This document shows, piece by piece, positions 12,037-23,890 of a DNA stretch of 64,000 bases (position 1 is its first letter; the number at the start of each line of letters is the position of its first letter). A program made the translations under genes and the position numbers. Source of the DNA: Gorsachius magnificus (taxonomy: Eukaryota > Chordata > Aves > Pelecaniformes > Ardeidae); assembly GCA_034008185.1 (NCBI GenBank), contig CM067083.1, positions 115,466,837-115,530,836 of the forward strand, given 5' to 3'. The notes under the pieces are model-generated. The model worked only from the letters and a program-made list of their open reading frames with translations, made no database searches and was not told the DNA's origin.

Positions 12037-13216
12037 ATGTCCGTCATGCCTTGGGAAATGAGCTGGTTCCCCAGCATAGAGGTCTTCATCGCCTTCTTTG
12101 CTTTCCTGGAATTCCTGCTGGTGGTGGTTCTCTACTTCCTCGGGGAGGCTGTGGCCAAGGCCCAGGTGGGAGTCAGGGCTGGTGCTGATCCCAGCCCTGG
12201 GCGGCGGGGGGGGGCAGCAGGGGTGTGGGAGCAGCCCCAGGGTCGGGCTGGAGGGGCCCTGCCTGGCAGGGGAGGCTGATTCCCAGCCGGGCCCTGGCCA
12301 GCCGGGGCCAGGAGGCTCGGGGCAGGCACAGGTCTGGCCCTGCCTGGGCTGTGGGATTTTGCTGGTGCCGCTGAGGCTGCAGGGCACGTTCCCCTCTCAT
12401 CCCCTGCTTTCCTTGCCTGTGTAGGAGAGGAGGCCGAGGCAGCGCCGGCGCAGAGGCAACAAGGGGAACGCCAGAGGTGAGCAGGCCCTGGGCAAGGGCA
12501 GGTGTCCTGCAAAGACACCCCCTGGCCCCACGTGCCCCCCGCCCCATCCAGGGATGCCCCATCCGCTCACTCTGTCTCCTCTCCCTGCAGATTTTATCCT
12601 CCTGGAGTCTTTAAAGCCCTTGAGGACACAGTAAGTGGATCCATCCCCCCTGGAGCACGATAGCCCCCTCGGCAGCCCCCACCAAGAGAGGTCCTGCTGA
12701 CGCTGCCCTCTGCCCCTCTGCAGATGCCCCATACAACCGGACCTGGATGCCGTGTATGAAATAGCCAATGAATTCAACAGGACGATTGAGAACCTAACAA
12801 GACACCTAGAGATGTGAGGCCACTGAGGAGGGGTTTGGGACAGGGGCAGGGAGGGCATGGGGAAATCTGTGGGAGTAAAACATGAGGGGCAATGCCCTTC
12901 TGTAGGTAATGACCTCTGTGGCACAGAGCTGAGAGTGTGCCCCCCTTTTCCTTGGGCAGCGGGAGATGCTGTACCCAGCAGGCAGGGAGGGGGCCTTGTG
13001 TGGGACGTCTGGGTGGGTCCTCCAATGGCACAGCCTGCTGCCTCCTTCAGAGTAGGAGGGAGAGCCCCAGAGCACTCAGGAGTGCTGGGCTCAGGCTTTC
13101 CCTCCTCCTCATCCTGCCCACACAGGCTCAGATGGGAGATGCCTGATGGCAGCGACAACTCCTGGACTTCCATCATGGCCAGTGAAGTCAAGTCCTCTTC
13201 AAGCGTCCCCCCTTGA
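12037..13216 (+). CDS. SPATA31-like copy A, five-exon ORF ending early in the last exon
   Basis: Exons 12037-12165, 12425-12476, 12591-12630, 12724-12813 and 13126-13216 all have AG/GT borders (donors gtggga, gtgagc, gtaagt, gtgagg) and join in one frame of 133 codons. The ATG at 12037 opens exon 1; a second in-frame ATG follows at 12046. Residues 14-36 form one strongly hydrophobic membrane segment (VFIAFFAFLEFLLVVVLYFL). Exon 2 is Arg-rich (RRPRQRRRRGNK). Exons 3-4 encode a short helical region and the last exon a Ser-rich stretch (SDNSWTSIMAS). A single membrane anchor followed by a basic patch is the N-terminal layout of SPATA31/FAM75 proteins. The frame stops at TGA 13214-13216 after what looks like an about 10-bp deletion relative to copy B. 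The stop therefore probably reflects damage rather than the ancestral end. Confidence 0.65.
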
Positions 13217-13905
13217 GAGACCACCACACTTCCATCATGACCATTGAAGCCAGCTCCTCTGCGGAGGTGTCTCTGTCCGCTTCAAGTGACAACTCCCCAG
13301 ATTCCATCACAGCAAGTGACATTGGCTCCTCTTCACGGGTATCTCTCCCCACTCCTGTGGATGGAGCAGATATGGATCATGCCTCCAGCATCCAACCTGG
13401 CCTGGACCATCCCAGGGCTAACCCAGAGTCGCAGCCTGGCCCAGCAACTCACCCACCCTGCGGGGAAGAGGTGGCCAGCTGCCTTGACGACGGCAGAGTG
13501 CAGCAGCACCAGCAAGATCTCGACATCCAGCTGCATGCTGCCACTCCACCTCCAGAGGTGCCCGAGGTCCACTCCAGGGAAATGGAGATGCCTCTCCACC
13601 CCAACAAAGGCCAGGAAACCTTAGAGGGCCTCATCCCAGAATCCAAAGTGGAGCAGGAACTGGGCCTGAAAGCCAGTGTGGACGAGACTGCACAGAATGT
13701 TCCAGCCTCAGCTCCTCCATCACCACCTCAGGAACCAGAAGAACGTGACGTGAGGGTGGTTCCCATCGTGCCGGACCTGCCCTTCCTGGATGAGGCTGTG
13801 AAAAGGGAGCTAGAGCATCACATCACTAAAGAAAAGATAAAGTTGCACTTCGGACTGCATACAAGGATCCTGGAATGTGAGCAGAGCTTTGAAAAGCTAT
13901 TTTGA
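13217..13905 (+). pseudogene. SPATA31-like copy A, frameshifted motif domain
   Basis: The last exon continues, in the next frame over, for about 230 codons (open from 13213). It has Ser-rich blocks like those of copy B, a Pro-rich segment, and one motif DLPFLDEAVKRELEHH followed by FGL.TRILE near 13777-13880. In SPATA31 proteins this motif (FL...V...LE.H...K.I...GLP.RV.ES) is repeated and is the family signature. The frame ends at a TGA at 13903-13905 just after the motif. The sequence up to about 14240 still aligns with the following region of copy B in broken frames, so the copy has decayed at its 3' end. An unrecognised alternative splice that restores the frame cannot be excluded. Confidence 0.65.
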
Positions 13906-14305
13906 GATAAACAGCCTTTCAGCCTTTCCCTCCACAGAGGCACCTTCAGCTGTCCTAACGCTCCCCCTTCCAGCACTGGAACATGCACGCTCAGACCACA
14001 AAGTCAGCAGGACAGCCCCCTCGACTGCAAGAAGAGTCTGCAGAGCTTGTGGACACATGCCTGCTAGGATGTGGGCTCCAGCCCACTCTGGAAGGAAAGG
14101 AAGCATGGGGGAACAGCCGGCAACAGCACGGCCAGCGAGGAGACCCGATTGGAAGGAGCAGGACCCTGAGATACAAGGGGATGTGCATGGTCCTCCCCCT
14201 TCTAGCCCGGCAGGGTGGGCACTGCCACAAAGAGGTGAACATTTCCTGTTCAAGAACGACCTAAGTCTTCTGGTTTCCTGAGCTCATATAGCTAATATAA
14301 AGGAG

Positions 14306-14311
14306 AATAAA
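14306..14311 (+). terminator. Candidate poly(A) signal for copy A
   Basis: AATAAA about 60 bp beyond the end of detectable homology to the other SPATA31-like copies. Consistent with the end of a copy A transcript, but not proof. Confidence 0.4.
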
Positions 14312-15350
14312 AAAATACATGTTCAGTCTGCCTACGACTTGAGTCATTCTTACGCTGCCCTTATGAAGGGATTGCAGGTGGCTTACACAAACGGTACTTG
14401 CGTGGGGCAGGGAGAAGGGAAACAGGAGGCAGCTTTCCAAGAGAAGTGACACACCACGACCGAAAAGAAAGTTGACAACTCCTGCTTTCTCAAGGGAAAA
14501 CCAAAGGCTATGGGGCAAAAATTCTGAGCTGGTTTCTAAGAGGTTTCTGCCCCTCAGATCTGCCAGGACCACTGTGCACACAGTGTCTCCCTCAGTTCTC
14601 TCAGAAGGATGCAGGTTTAAAAAAATGCATACGGAGAACTTTCAGGCTGACAGGGACCGTTTGACAGCTGCAGATTTGAGGAGACAGGAACCCAGAGATT
14701 GTCACCCAAGCTGTGCCAATAGGAAGCAGAAAAGGACCTGGGGCAGTAACCTCAAAACTCGCTTCAGCCACATCACTACAAGGGTCCTCCCGGCCACGTC
14801 TGCCTGAGGCTGTGGTATCACCTGAAAGGCCCCCCAGACTGGGTGCTGACAAACCGTTGCACTACACGGAGCAGTGTGTAGGTTATACCACCTGGAGGTG
14901 GTAGCAAGAGCCCCTTCAGGAGCGAGGCTGGTTGGTTGGTGTTGCAGCATGGTGGGGGAGCCAGTCTGCGCTTAGTTCCAGAAGGAGCTTGTGGGCTCTG
15001 CACAGTGCTGTGTTGTGCAGGTACACTCTATTAGTTAAAATTCTTGCCTGTGATTAAACAGCAGTGCCCAATAAAATAGTCAGAGCACCTCAAATGCGAC
15101 ATAGAAGCAGGATTAAGGATCTGACAGTCCCATAAGAGAGAACAAACCTGGTCTTCTGCTAGAAGGACTGGACTGGGAAACTGGTGAGTGGAGCCAGGGT
15201 GTGGATGTTACACCTCTCTCCAGCTCACTGGAGCTCACTGAGCAAAGTAAGTCAGCTCTGCAGCTCAATTCCTCTCAAAAAATGAGAGAAGTCTACCCTG
15301 CCCCCATCCCTTCCCTCTAAATGCCATCTACTTAAGCCTATGAAAGTATT
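14312..15350. other. Non-coding, nothing recognised
   Basis: No repeat or coding signal recognised downstream of copy A. Confidence 0.4.
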
Positions 15351-15422
15351 CATAGAATCATAGAATTGTTTAGATTAGAAAAGACCCTTAAGATCATCAA
15401 GTCCAACCATTAAATCAGGGCC
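15351..15422 (-). mobile_element. CR1 LINE 3'-end fragment
   Basis: catagaatcatagaattg, then aaaagacccttaagatc and catcaagtccaaccatt. A very short, 5'-truncated CR1 on the minus strand. Confidence 0.9.
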
Positions 15423-15947
15423 TGAGGCACATGATCAGCAAATGGAGGGAGCTGGGCTTGTTTACAGAGGGGAAGGTGAAGTTGGGATAGTGGCCTGCAA
15501 CTATTCCAAAGGACCTTACCGTGCACATACATATGGAGAGATGCACAGAAATTATATTAGCTCCTTATAAATTAGAGGAGCAAAATGAAGTTCTAAAGGC
15601 ACCGGTAGGCCACAAGGTCTACAAGAAGGAATCCTTGCTTCATAAATGTATTGTATTAATAAGGTTAATTCCATCCTAAGCACAGGAACAGTGTGCCAGC
15701 AGTGTATTCGCCAGGACTGGAAAGCTGCAGCAACTATTTCTGTTGCGCCACAGCCCATTATGAAGAGGATGGCAAAGTTCAGCCTTTCTCAACAGACCCG
15801 TGGCTTAAGTTTGCCACGAGACGTATTGTAGAGAAGCTCTCATGCATTGCATTCATACATTACAGTAGTACCTGAGGTGGGCTTCATCTGACCAAATGTA
15901 TCCACTTCAGTCGCCCAGGAATCTCTCCACGGCTTGTTTAGCATTTG
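15423..15947. other. Non-coding, nothing recognised
   Basis: No recognisable gene or repeat. Confidence 0.4.
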
Positions 15948-15985
15948 TCATGGTTTAACCCCGTCTGGCAACTGAACTTTGCCAT
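15948..15985 (-). mobile_element. Possible LTR terminus
   Basis: tgtcatggtttaacccc followed by a ctggcaactga stretch matches the reverse complement of the 3' end of the ERVL LTRs in this window (ggttaaaccatgaca). Only about 38 bp align. This could be a remnant of a related LTR family. Confidence 0.4.
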
Positions 15986-16191
15986 CAATTACAATTTAGC
16001 AAAACAGTCCACCCTCATAGCAAGGAGACACAAATGCTGCATTTCCTCTCTGGATAAAGGAGAGAGAAAAAGCAACAGAGAAGGAGCCAACTGCTGCAAG
16101 ATCCAAAGAGTCCATGCCAAATGGGATGCACAAAATTACTTTCAGCCTTCAGCCACCTGTGGCATGGATAAAATAAGCCCTGATCAAGCTC

Positions 16192-16692
16192 TGTTATGGG
16201 CCCCTCACTACAAGAAAGATGTTGCATTGCTGGAACGTGTCCAGAGGAGAGCCACAAAGCTGGTGAGGGGTCTGGAGCACAAGTCTTACGAGGAGCAGCT
16301 GAGGGACCTGGGGTTGTTCAGCCTGGAGAAGAGGAGGCTGAGGGGAGACCTTATCGCCCTCTACAACTGCCTGACAGGAGGCTGTAACGAGGTCGGGGTC
16401 GGCCTCTTCTCCCTGGTAACAGACGATAGGATGAGGGGGAATGGTTTGAAGTTGCACCAGGGCAGGTTTAGGCTAGACATTAGGAAAAACTTCTTCACCG
16501 AGAGGGTTGTCAGGCTCTGGAATGGGCTGCCCAGGGAGGTGGTCGAGTCCTCATCCCTGGAGGTATTTAAAAGATGGGTAGACGAGGTGCTTAGGGACAT
16601 GGTTTAGTGGTGGGATGGCAGGGTTAGGTTAAAGGTTGGACTTGATGATCTTAAAGGTCTTTTCCAACCAAAGTGATTCTATGATTCTATGA
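16192..16692 (+). mobile_element. CR1 LINE fragment (ORF2 C-terminus and 3' UTR)
   Basis: The plus-strand frame to 16607 encodes the last about 140 residues of CR1 ORF2: [60 protein letters not shown]. Then come a short 3' UTR and an attctatgattctatga tail. 5'-truncated. Very similar to the full-length CR1 at 46.4-50.8 kb, so young. Confidence 0.96.
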
Positions 16693-19332
16693 TCTGAGAG
16701 ATTCATGTCACAGTGTGGCAAGTATAAGAGGTTCTCCTACAGCTCTGAAAACTTGGCTGTGATTGCTTACAAAAGATGTGACTTTTCTCACAAAATGCTC
16801 CCCTGCCCCCCAGAAATGTCACTGCACCAGAAAAAACACAGCTTGCTTCTAGAAGAATGACGTGACTGGAAAACTAACAGTTCACGCTAAGGCAAGCCAG
16901 AAATATCCTTGGGCTGGCACACAGGGATGTGTGTGCCAAATGGGGACAGGATGACGATGGACAAGATGAATGGCGTCATCATGATCTGGCACCACTCTCA
17001 CACACATTTGTGGTTCGCTAAAAGGCACTACAGAGTTACGGAACAAAAGCACAACACTTTCCGAATGATTTAGTCTCACTGTTGAATGAACACGAGCATT
17101 TTTCAGATTCTCAGTCTTTTAACTATTTGCAAAAAATATCAAAAGAGCAGCCTGGCAATTGTGAGGACAGAGGTGGCTTCAAAGGATATTAGGAACAAGC
17201 AGGGAGCAAAAAAGGGACTTTGCAGCGTCTGAAACACCGCACACCAATGTGGGCCAGACCTTGTAAACAAAAAAGGACAAAAGGGGAAGAAAGGGTGTGG
17301 AGTAACATCTAAGGGTAATTTAGGAAAAGCCTACAAGCAAAAATAATACTTTATCATGTTTTAATTAGGATGCCGTGGTTCATTGTGTGGACAAGGCAAG
17401 GTGGCTAAATGCGAATAAGCACAGGACTGGAAAGGACAGCATCTGAGGGGAAAAGAAGTCAAGGAGTCTGATGAACTTGAACCAGAGACTAAATGACCTC
17501 TATCCCCCAAATATTATAGGTATGCATATTGTACAGGAAACTAGGTCTGGTAGCAAGATTGTCTGAACAAATCTATCAAGGAAGGATGGCTTTCTGGGTG
17601 GCATCCGGAGTTTGGCTTTCTGAGCGTAGGAAACCAGAGGCTAAAAAGGTCTGTTAACTGCTTGCTATAAATACAGCGGGAGGAAGAGGGAAGCAAACAG
17701 AGGAGAGGAAAGGATCCATTTACCCTAAAGCACAGCATTGGAAGGAGAACAAATAGGTACAGACTGTCCACAAATATACTTAGGCTGAAAATTAGAAGGC
17801 TTCTTGCCTCTAAAGTGATCAGGATCTCTTCCAAAAGCAAAAAATAACATTTCTTTGAAAACAGACTTTCAAGCTGAATTCTTTCAAAAGCTTATAAAAG
17901 AGATTTCTGTGATAGCAGGGGAGTTGACCAGTAAGCTGAAAGGCCTCTTGTTTCTAAAAACAGATGTCTAGATCCAGAATAGTTATAAGAAGGTTGTTTA
18001 AAAGTTTTGCATGCCTAACTAGAAATCATTCAGCAGGCAATTACGCAAAACCCCATTGGTCCCTCCATTGACTTCAGTGAAGCCAAGCCCTGTTTGCAAA
18101 TGTCCAACTCACCTACCACTACTCCAGCTCCCTGAGGGCAAAGCAAATGGGGAGAGGGGCCCCACAGAGCTGACATAAAAATTGACAAATGCATTTCTTC
18201 CCCAAGTCCATATGGGACAAGATAGAAAAAAGATCCAGCCGTTGTATGCTCTACTGTGGAGCAGTAGAGCTGCTCTGAGAGTGCCACCAGTACCTTGGTT
18301 CTTCCGAAATCGGTGCCTGCACAGAGTTGCTCCAGTGCAACTGCGATGCTTCAGGTTTACACTGCATCTTATTCTGCAGTAACCTCACTCTGTGCAGAAG
18401 TCTACTGGTGTTGGCCAGTCCTGCCTGCTAGTCAGGTGTCCCTGACTACTGTCTGGATATTGATGCTGCATTGAGAACAAAAGCAAGGAGGGACACATAA
18501 CATATGCAAATCTCTGAAGATGCAAATGACTTTGACTAGTGGTTAATTTGCCAAGTGACAGCAGTCAGAAGGCAAAGTGCCAAGTTTTCCTTGCATTCCT
18601 GTGGAGACCGAACTCTTTCCCAAGGCAGCAGCTTCGGAGGGGAATATAGCTGAGCATTTGACACAGGCACTAGTTTGGGCAGTAAGAGTTTTTAATAGCT
18701 TTTGGAAAAAACCAGTCCACTAAGTTTGCTCTCGGTTCCTTTTCAGCCATTTTCACTGCCTCATTTGCTGGGACTTTTTATTGTGATAGAACATTTTGTG
18801 TAGCTCATTCTGTGTTGAGATATTTTAGCACATTGTTCAAGACACAGCACTTTGCATTTGAAATAAATGCTGTGGTCTGCTTTTCTGTTTTTTTTTTTTA
18901 AACTGTGGCAGACAACTGACCAGAGCCAAGCTGACCTGCACTTCCTCAGAGCATTCACATTTCTTAGATCCATATAGGATGAGACATGGTGGCGTGTGGT
19001 TTGTACCTCCGGCCATGGACAGTTATCCCGTTCTTTAGCAGAAATTCAGAAATACCTTTTCTTTACATGGGGTTTTCCCTCAATTTTAAACACCACTGAA
19101 GCAGTGCCAGCATCAGGAGTTACGCCTTTTGCCGGACACAGTGCTGGCACTGGGACAAATCTTCAGCACAAAAATCTTCAGCAAGAAACCCACCACAAAC
19201 AGAGCTACTTCGGGGATCTTCCCAAGGGGAAGCAGCGGGCAGAGCAGTCAGAACACCACTTCTGAGGGGAAAAAAAAACATTCCAGATTGGAAGTTATTC
19301 CAGATCAGTTAAGGGTGTTCTGAGTGCAGCCC
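16693..19332. other. Non-coding, nothing recognised
   Basis: About 2.6 kb left of the provirus with only short chance ORFs and a T run near 18888. The last bases before the LTR (gtgcagccc) do not match the bases after the provirus. Confidence 0.4.
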
Positions 19333-19884
19333 TGTCCTGGTTTCGGCTGGGATAGAGTTAATTTTCTTCACAGAAGCTAGCATAGTGCTGTGTTTTGGAT
19401 TTAATACCAGAAGAATGTTGATAACACGCTGATGTTTTTAGTTGTTGCCAAGTAGTGCTCAGACCACTCAAGGACTTTTTGAGCTTCTGCTCAGCCAGGT
19501 GCATAACAAGCTGGGAGGGAGCACAACTAGGACAGCTGACCCAAACTGTCCAAAGAGCTATTCCATACCATAGAACGTCATGCTCGGGGGGGTAATCAGT
19601 CAGCGGCTCAGGGAGTGATCGCTGCTCGGGACGGGCTGGGCATCGGTCGGCGGGTGGTGAGCAATTGCATTGTGCATCATTCGTTTTGTATGTTCTGTAT
19701 ATTCTGTTATCATTCTCATTATTACTATTATTATTGTTTTCCCTTATTAAACTGTCTTTATCTCAGCCCTCGGCTCTAACCTTTTATTTTCTTCCCGATT
19801 CTCTCCCCCATCCCACTGAGGGAGGGGGGGGAGTGAGCGAGCGGCTGCGTGGTGCTTAGTTGCCAGCCAGGTTAAACCACAACA
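19333..19884 (+). repeat. 5' LTR (LTR1) of the ERVL provirus
   Basis: Begins tgtcctggtttcggctggg and ends gttaaaccacaaca, with TG...CA termini. An attaaa poly(A) signal sits in the cccttattaaactg block near 19745. It is about 50 bp shorter than LTR2 and LTR3 because it lacks the TCGG-repeat and second gatcgc block. Confidence 0.95.
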
Positions 19885-19893
19885 GTCCTATTT

Positions 19894-19911
19894 TGGCGCC
19901 CAACGTGGGGC
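19894..19911 (+). promoter_or_regulatory. Primer-binding site, tRNA-Lys type
   Basis: tggcgcccaacgtggggc lies nine bases after the LTR end. It corresponds to the lysine-type (Lys1,2) PBS known from several retroviruses. The nine-base spacer gtcctattt is longer than the usual two or three bases. Confidence 0.85.
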
Positions 19912-20254
19912 ACGAAGGGCTTGAGATGACGACAGACTAACCAGAGAATATTAAGGAATTTATATCTGTTAAACAGTTGTGGGTCGTGATTTGATTCATT
20001 TGTTCTCGATCTTAGTTCATCCAATCTGCACCATGCTCCCTCCTTTGCTGTACTTGTTAAAAGTTGGTGTTGGTTTTTGCAGTTTGTTATGCTCTGCGGT
20101 GACTAAACATGTTTTGCTTGGGAGACTTGTTATTAAAACAATGACCTTGAGCTTTATCTGGTATTTGGGTTTCATGTCAAAGTCTGTACTGCACTTTGGC
20201 TAACACCTTGCGGGGGAAATTAGCAATTATACATGGGACTCTGAAAAGTTTGTT

Positions 20255-22042
20255 GTGAAGGAAATACAGAATGGCACTTTCTCTGCCTTCTTTGATGATG
20301 TTTCCTCCTTCATTACAATAACTTTTCAGTATCTTGAACATCCTTGGATAGTAAAGATATATCTATTGATATCTATTTGGAATATTGTTTTAGTTTTGTC
20401 CAAAGTTTGTAAGCAACTTAATAATACCATCCAGATGTCTGCCCCAGGGCTGGCTAGTTATGAGTGGAAGGGTATTTGGGGTAGTATGGGTAAATGCCTA
20501 GAACGATGGGCACCTCCAGTGTTTTGGAAATTCACTCCTGAACAAATGCAGAATCCTGAAAAACTGGTAGAATATTTGGAAAAGGTATGCTGTCACCCTG
20601 GCAATTCTAAGCAAACACAAATCACTGCAATGTGCTGGGGCCTGGCCCATGCTTACCGAACCCTGTTCAACACAATTCAATACATCCAAAGGGAACAGAA
20701 AGTCTCTGGATCTAATGACAAGGTCACAGCCACTGCAGCTACTCCAACCCTGACCACAGCCACTGCAGCTACTCCAACCCCGGCCACAGCCACTGCAGCT
20801 ACTCCAACCCCAGCCACAGCCACTGCAGCTACTCCAACCCTGGCCACAGCCACTGCAGCTACTCCAACCCCAGTGATGTGCACTGTTGCTACTCCAACCC
20901 TGGCCACAGCCACTGCGGCTGAACCAACGAACCAACCCGTGCCAGTATCAGTCGCCCCTATACAAAAGAAGAAATCTTGGAAGCGAAAGTCAACTCGTTT
21001 AGAAAGGGAGGATGAAAAAGCGGGGCCATCACAAGAGGAGGACGAAGAGCTCATAAACGAGACAGAAACCACCAGATCCCTATCCTTGAGTGAGCTGCGA
21101 GATATCCGAAAAGATTTCAGCCGTCGTCCAGGTGAGCACATTGTCACCTGGCTACTTCGATGCTGGGATAATGGGGCCAGTAGCCTGGAACTGGAGGGTA
21201 AGGAAGACAAGCAACTAGGATCCCTTTCTAGGGAAGGGGGCATTGACAAAGCAATTGGAAAAGGGACACAAGTCCTCAGCCTCTGGAGGCGACTACTCTC
21301 AGCCATGAAGGAAAGATATCCCTTCAAGGAAGATGTCATACATCGCCTGGGCAAATGGACCACTGTGGAGAAAGGCATCCAGTACCTGAGGGAATTGGCT
21401 GTCCTGGAGGTGATTTATAGTGACCTGGAAAATGACCAGCTGCCCAAAGATCCAGATAGTGTCCAGCGCACACGACCCATGTGGCGGAAGTTGTTACGGA
21501 GTGCACCAACATCATTTGCCAACACATGGGCAATGCTGAGCTGGGAAACTGGACGGGGACCAACAGTGGATGAAATGGCTGGCCAGCTCCGGGAATATGA
21601 AGAAAGTATCTCTTCCCCCTTTCTTTTGGCTTTGGAGAAACTGTCCCGGAAGTTTGAACGACTCAAAAAGTGTATGCCCTACTCCCCTCCTGTACAGACC
21701 AGTATCTCAGCCATTAGAAGTAAGAGCCCTTCTGCTCAAGAAAAAGAATATCGAGGGTACACACCACGGGGCACTCTATGGTTTTACCTGCGTGACCATG
21801 GAGAGGACATGAGGAAATGGGATGGAAAACCTACCTCGGTCCTAGAGTCACGAGTACGTGAGTTGCAAAGAAAAACAAGCACAAAAGGGGGCTCTTCCAA
21901 GAAACTTGTTGCTCCAATTTCCAGAGACTGGGCAGACTGTAGTTTTTTCAGACAAAATAGAAGGGCTGATCTTAATTCTGATTGTGATGAAGGAACTTCT
22001 GACTCATACACACAAACGATGAGCAACAGTGACCAGGATTAG
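20255..22042 (+). CDS. gag: ERVL gag
   Basis: Structural polyprotein frame of about 595 codons with no internal stop. It has no ATG at its 5' end: the frame is open from 20204, and the first ATG is at 20435 (codon 61 of this span). The true start may be that ATG, or an upstream one may have been lost. The region before it is hydrophobic (WIVKIYLLISIWN). A Thr/Ala/Pro-rich stretch of 10-residue repeats follows at about residues 158-224, then a Lys/Arg-rich and acidic block, then a capsid-like helical region (LRDIRKDF, PFKEDVIHRLG, WRKLLRSAP). I see no CCHC zinc knuckle, as is usual for ERVL gag. It ends at TAG 22040-22042. pol continues in the same frame, which suggests stop readthrough rather than frameshifting. 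Confidence 0.8.
   Translation: MKEIQNGTFSAFFDDVSSFITITFQYLEHPWIVKIYLLISIWNIVLVLSKVCKQLNNTIQMSAPGLASYEWKGIWGSMGKCLERWAPPVFWKFTPEQMQNPEKLVEYLEKVCCHPGNSKQTQITAMCWGLAHAYRTLFNTIQYIQREQKVSGSNDKVTATAATPTLTTATAATPTPATATAATPTPATATAATPTLATATAATPTPVMCTVATPTLATATAAEPTNQPVPVSVAPIQKKKSWKRKSTRLEREDEKAGPSQEEDEELINETETTRSLSLSELRDIRKDFSRRPGEHIVTWLLRCWDNGASSLELEGKEDKQLGSLSREGGIDKAIGKGTQVLSLWRRLLSAMKERYPFKEDVIHRLGKWTTVEKGIQYLRELAVLEVIYSDLENDQLPKDPDSVQRTRPMWRKLLRSAPTSFANTWAMLSWETGRGPTVDEMAGQLREYEESISSPFLLALEKLSRKFERLKKCMPYSPPVQTSISAIRSKSPSAQEKEYRGYTPRGTLWFYLRDHGEDMRKWDGKPTSVLESRVRELQRKTSTKGGSSKKLVAPISRDWADCSFFRQNRRADLNSDCDEGTSDSYTQTMSNSDQD
20729..20925 (+). repeat. 30-bp coding minisatellite in gag
   Basis: Six to seven copies of a 30-bp unit built on gcagctactccaacc plus ccacagccact, encoding the decapeptide ATPTPATATA with Leu/Pro variation. 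One unit is altered (gtgatgtgcactgttg near 20874). The unit length keeps the frame, so copy number can vary without breaking gag. Confidence 0.95.
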
Positions 22043-23890
22043 AGGGGCCCTGCCTCCAGCCAGGTGGAGGAAAGGGACAACCGGGTCTACTGGACTGTGT
22101 GGATTCAATGGCCTGGCATGTCAGACCCACAGAAGTATAGAGCTTTAGTAGACACCGGTGCACAGTGTACTCTAATGCCATCAAGCCATATAGGGGCAGA
22201 ATCCATTTGTATTTCTGGAGTGACAGGGGGATCTCAAGAGCTGACTGTATTGGAGGCTGAAGTGAGCCTAACTGGGAATGAGTGGCAAAAGCACCCCATT
22301 GTGACTGGCCCAGATGCTCCGTGCATCCTGGGCATAGACTACCTCAGGAGAGGGTATTTCAAGGACCCAAAAGGGTACCGGTGGGCTTTTGGTATAGCTG
22401 CCTTGGAGGCAGAAGAAATTAAGCAGCTGTCTACCTTGCCTGGTCTCTCAAAGGACCCTTCGGTTGTGGGGTTGCTGAGGGTTGAAGAACAACAAGTGCC
22501 GATTGCCACCACAACAGTGCACAGGCGGCAATATCGCACCAACCGAGACTCCCTGGTTCCCATCCATAAGCTGATTCGTCGACTGGAGAGCCAAGGAGTG
22601 ATCAGCAAGACTCGATCACCCTTTAACAGTCCCATATGGCCAGTGAGAAAGTCTGATGGAGAGTGGAGACTGACAGTAGACTATCGTGGCCTGAATGAAG
22701 TCACGCCACCGCTGAGTGCTGCCGTGCCGGACACGTTAGAACTTCAATACGAACTGGAGTCAAAGGCAGCCAAGTGGTATGCCACAACTGATATTGCAAA
22801 TGCTTTCTTTTCAATCCCTTTGGCAGCAGAGTGCAGGCCACAGTTTGCTTTCACTTGGAGGGGCATCCAGTACACCTGGAATCGACTGCCCCAGGGGTGG
22901 AAACACAGCCCTACCATTTGCCATGGACTGATCCAGACTGCACTGGAACAGGGTAAGGCTCTGGAGCACCTGCAATACATTGATGACATCATTGTGTGGG
23001 GCAATACAGCAGAAGAAGTTTTTGAGAAAGGGAAGAAAATAGTCCAAATCCTTCTGAAGGCCTATTTTGCCATTAAACAAAGCAAGGTCAAGGGACCTGC
23101 ACAGGAGATCCAGTTTTTAGGAATCAAATGGCAAGATGGACGTCGTCAGATTCCAATGGATGTGATCAACAAAATAACAGCCATGTCTCCACCAACTAGC
23201 AAAAAGGAAACACAAGCTTTCTTGGGCGTTGTGGGTTTTTGGAGAATGCATATTCCAAATTACAGCCAGATTGTAAGCCCTCTCTACCAAGTGACCCGGA
23301 AGAAGGATGATTTCAAATGGGGCCCTGAACAACGACAAGCCTTTGAACAAATTAAACGGGAGATAGTGCATGCAGTAGCCCTTGGGCCGGTCCGGGCAGG
23401 GCAAGATGTAAAGAATGTGCTCTACACCGCAGCCGGGGAGAATGGCCCTACCTGGAGCCTCTGGCAGAAAGCACCAGAGGACACTCGAGGCCGACCCCTA
23501 GGGTTTTGGAGTCGGGGATACAGAGGATCCGAAGCCCGCTATACTCCGGCTGAAAAAGAGATATTGGCAGCATATGAAGGGGTTCGAGCTGCTTCAGAAG
23601 TGATTGGTACTGAAGCACAGCTCCTCCTGGCACCCCGACTGCCGGTGCTGGGCTGGATGTTCAAAGGGAAGGTCCCCTCTACACATCATGCAACTGACGC
23701 TACGTGGAGTAAGTGGGTCGCACTGATTACACAACGGGCTCGAATAGGAAACCCCAGTTGCCCAGGAATCTTGGAAGTGATCACGGACTGGCCAGAAGGC
23801 AAAGATTTTGGAGTATCACCAGAGGAGGAGGTGGTGCGTGCTGAAGAGGCCCCGCTGTACAATAAATTGCCAGAAAATGAGAAGCAATAA
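22043..23890 (+). pseudogene. pol: ERVL pol, protease and reverse transcriptase part
   Basis: In frame with gag, directly after its TAG. Protease has the active-site block VDTGAQCTLMPS near 22147 and an LGIDYL block after it. Reverse transcriptase follows with WPVRKSDGEWRLTVDYR, LPQGWKHSPTICHGL and the catalytic YIDDIIVWG near 22977. Next come a connection region (AFLGVVGFWRMHIP) and an RNase H-like tether with WSLWQKAP. No methionine is needed at its start if it is made by readthrough. The frame closes at TAA 23888-23890, immediately before the RNase H motif TDGSC. This is a stop inside pol, not its natural end. Confidence 0.88.

Noticed and set aside
12397..13227. 276-codon minus-strand frame across copy A
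   Set aside because: Antisense to the introns and exons of copy A, whose splice structure explains the region better.
20498..21378. Minus-strand frames rich in Ser/Cys/Gly or Val/Ala in the gag region
   Set aside because: Shadows of the 30-bp gag repeat on the other strand.
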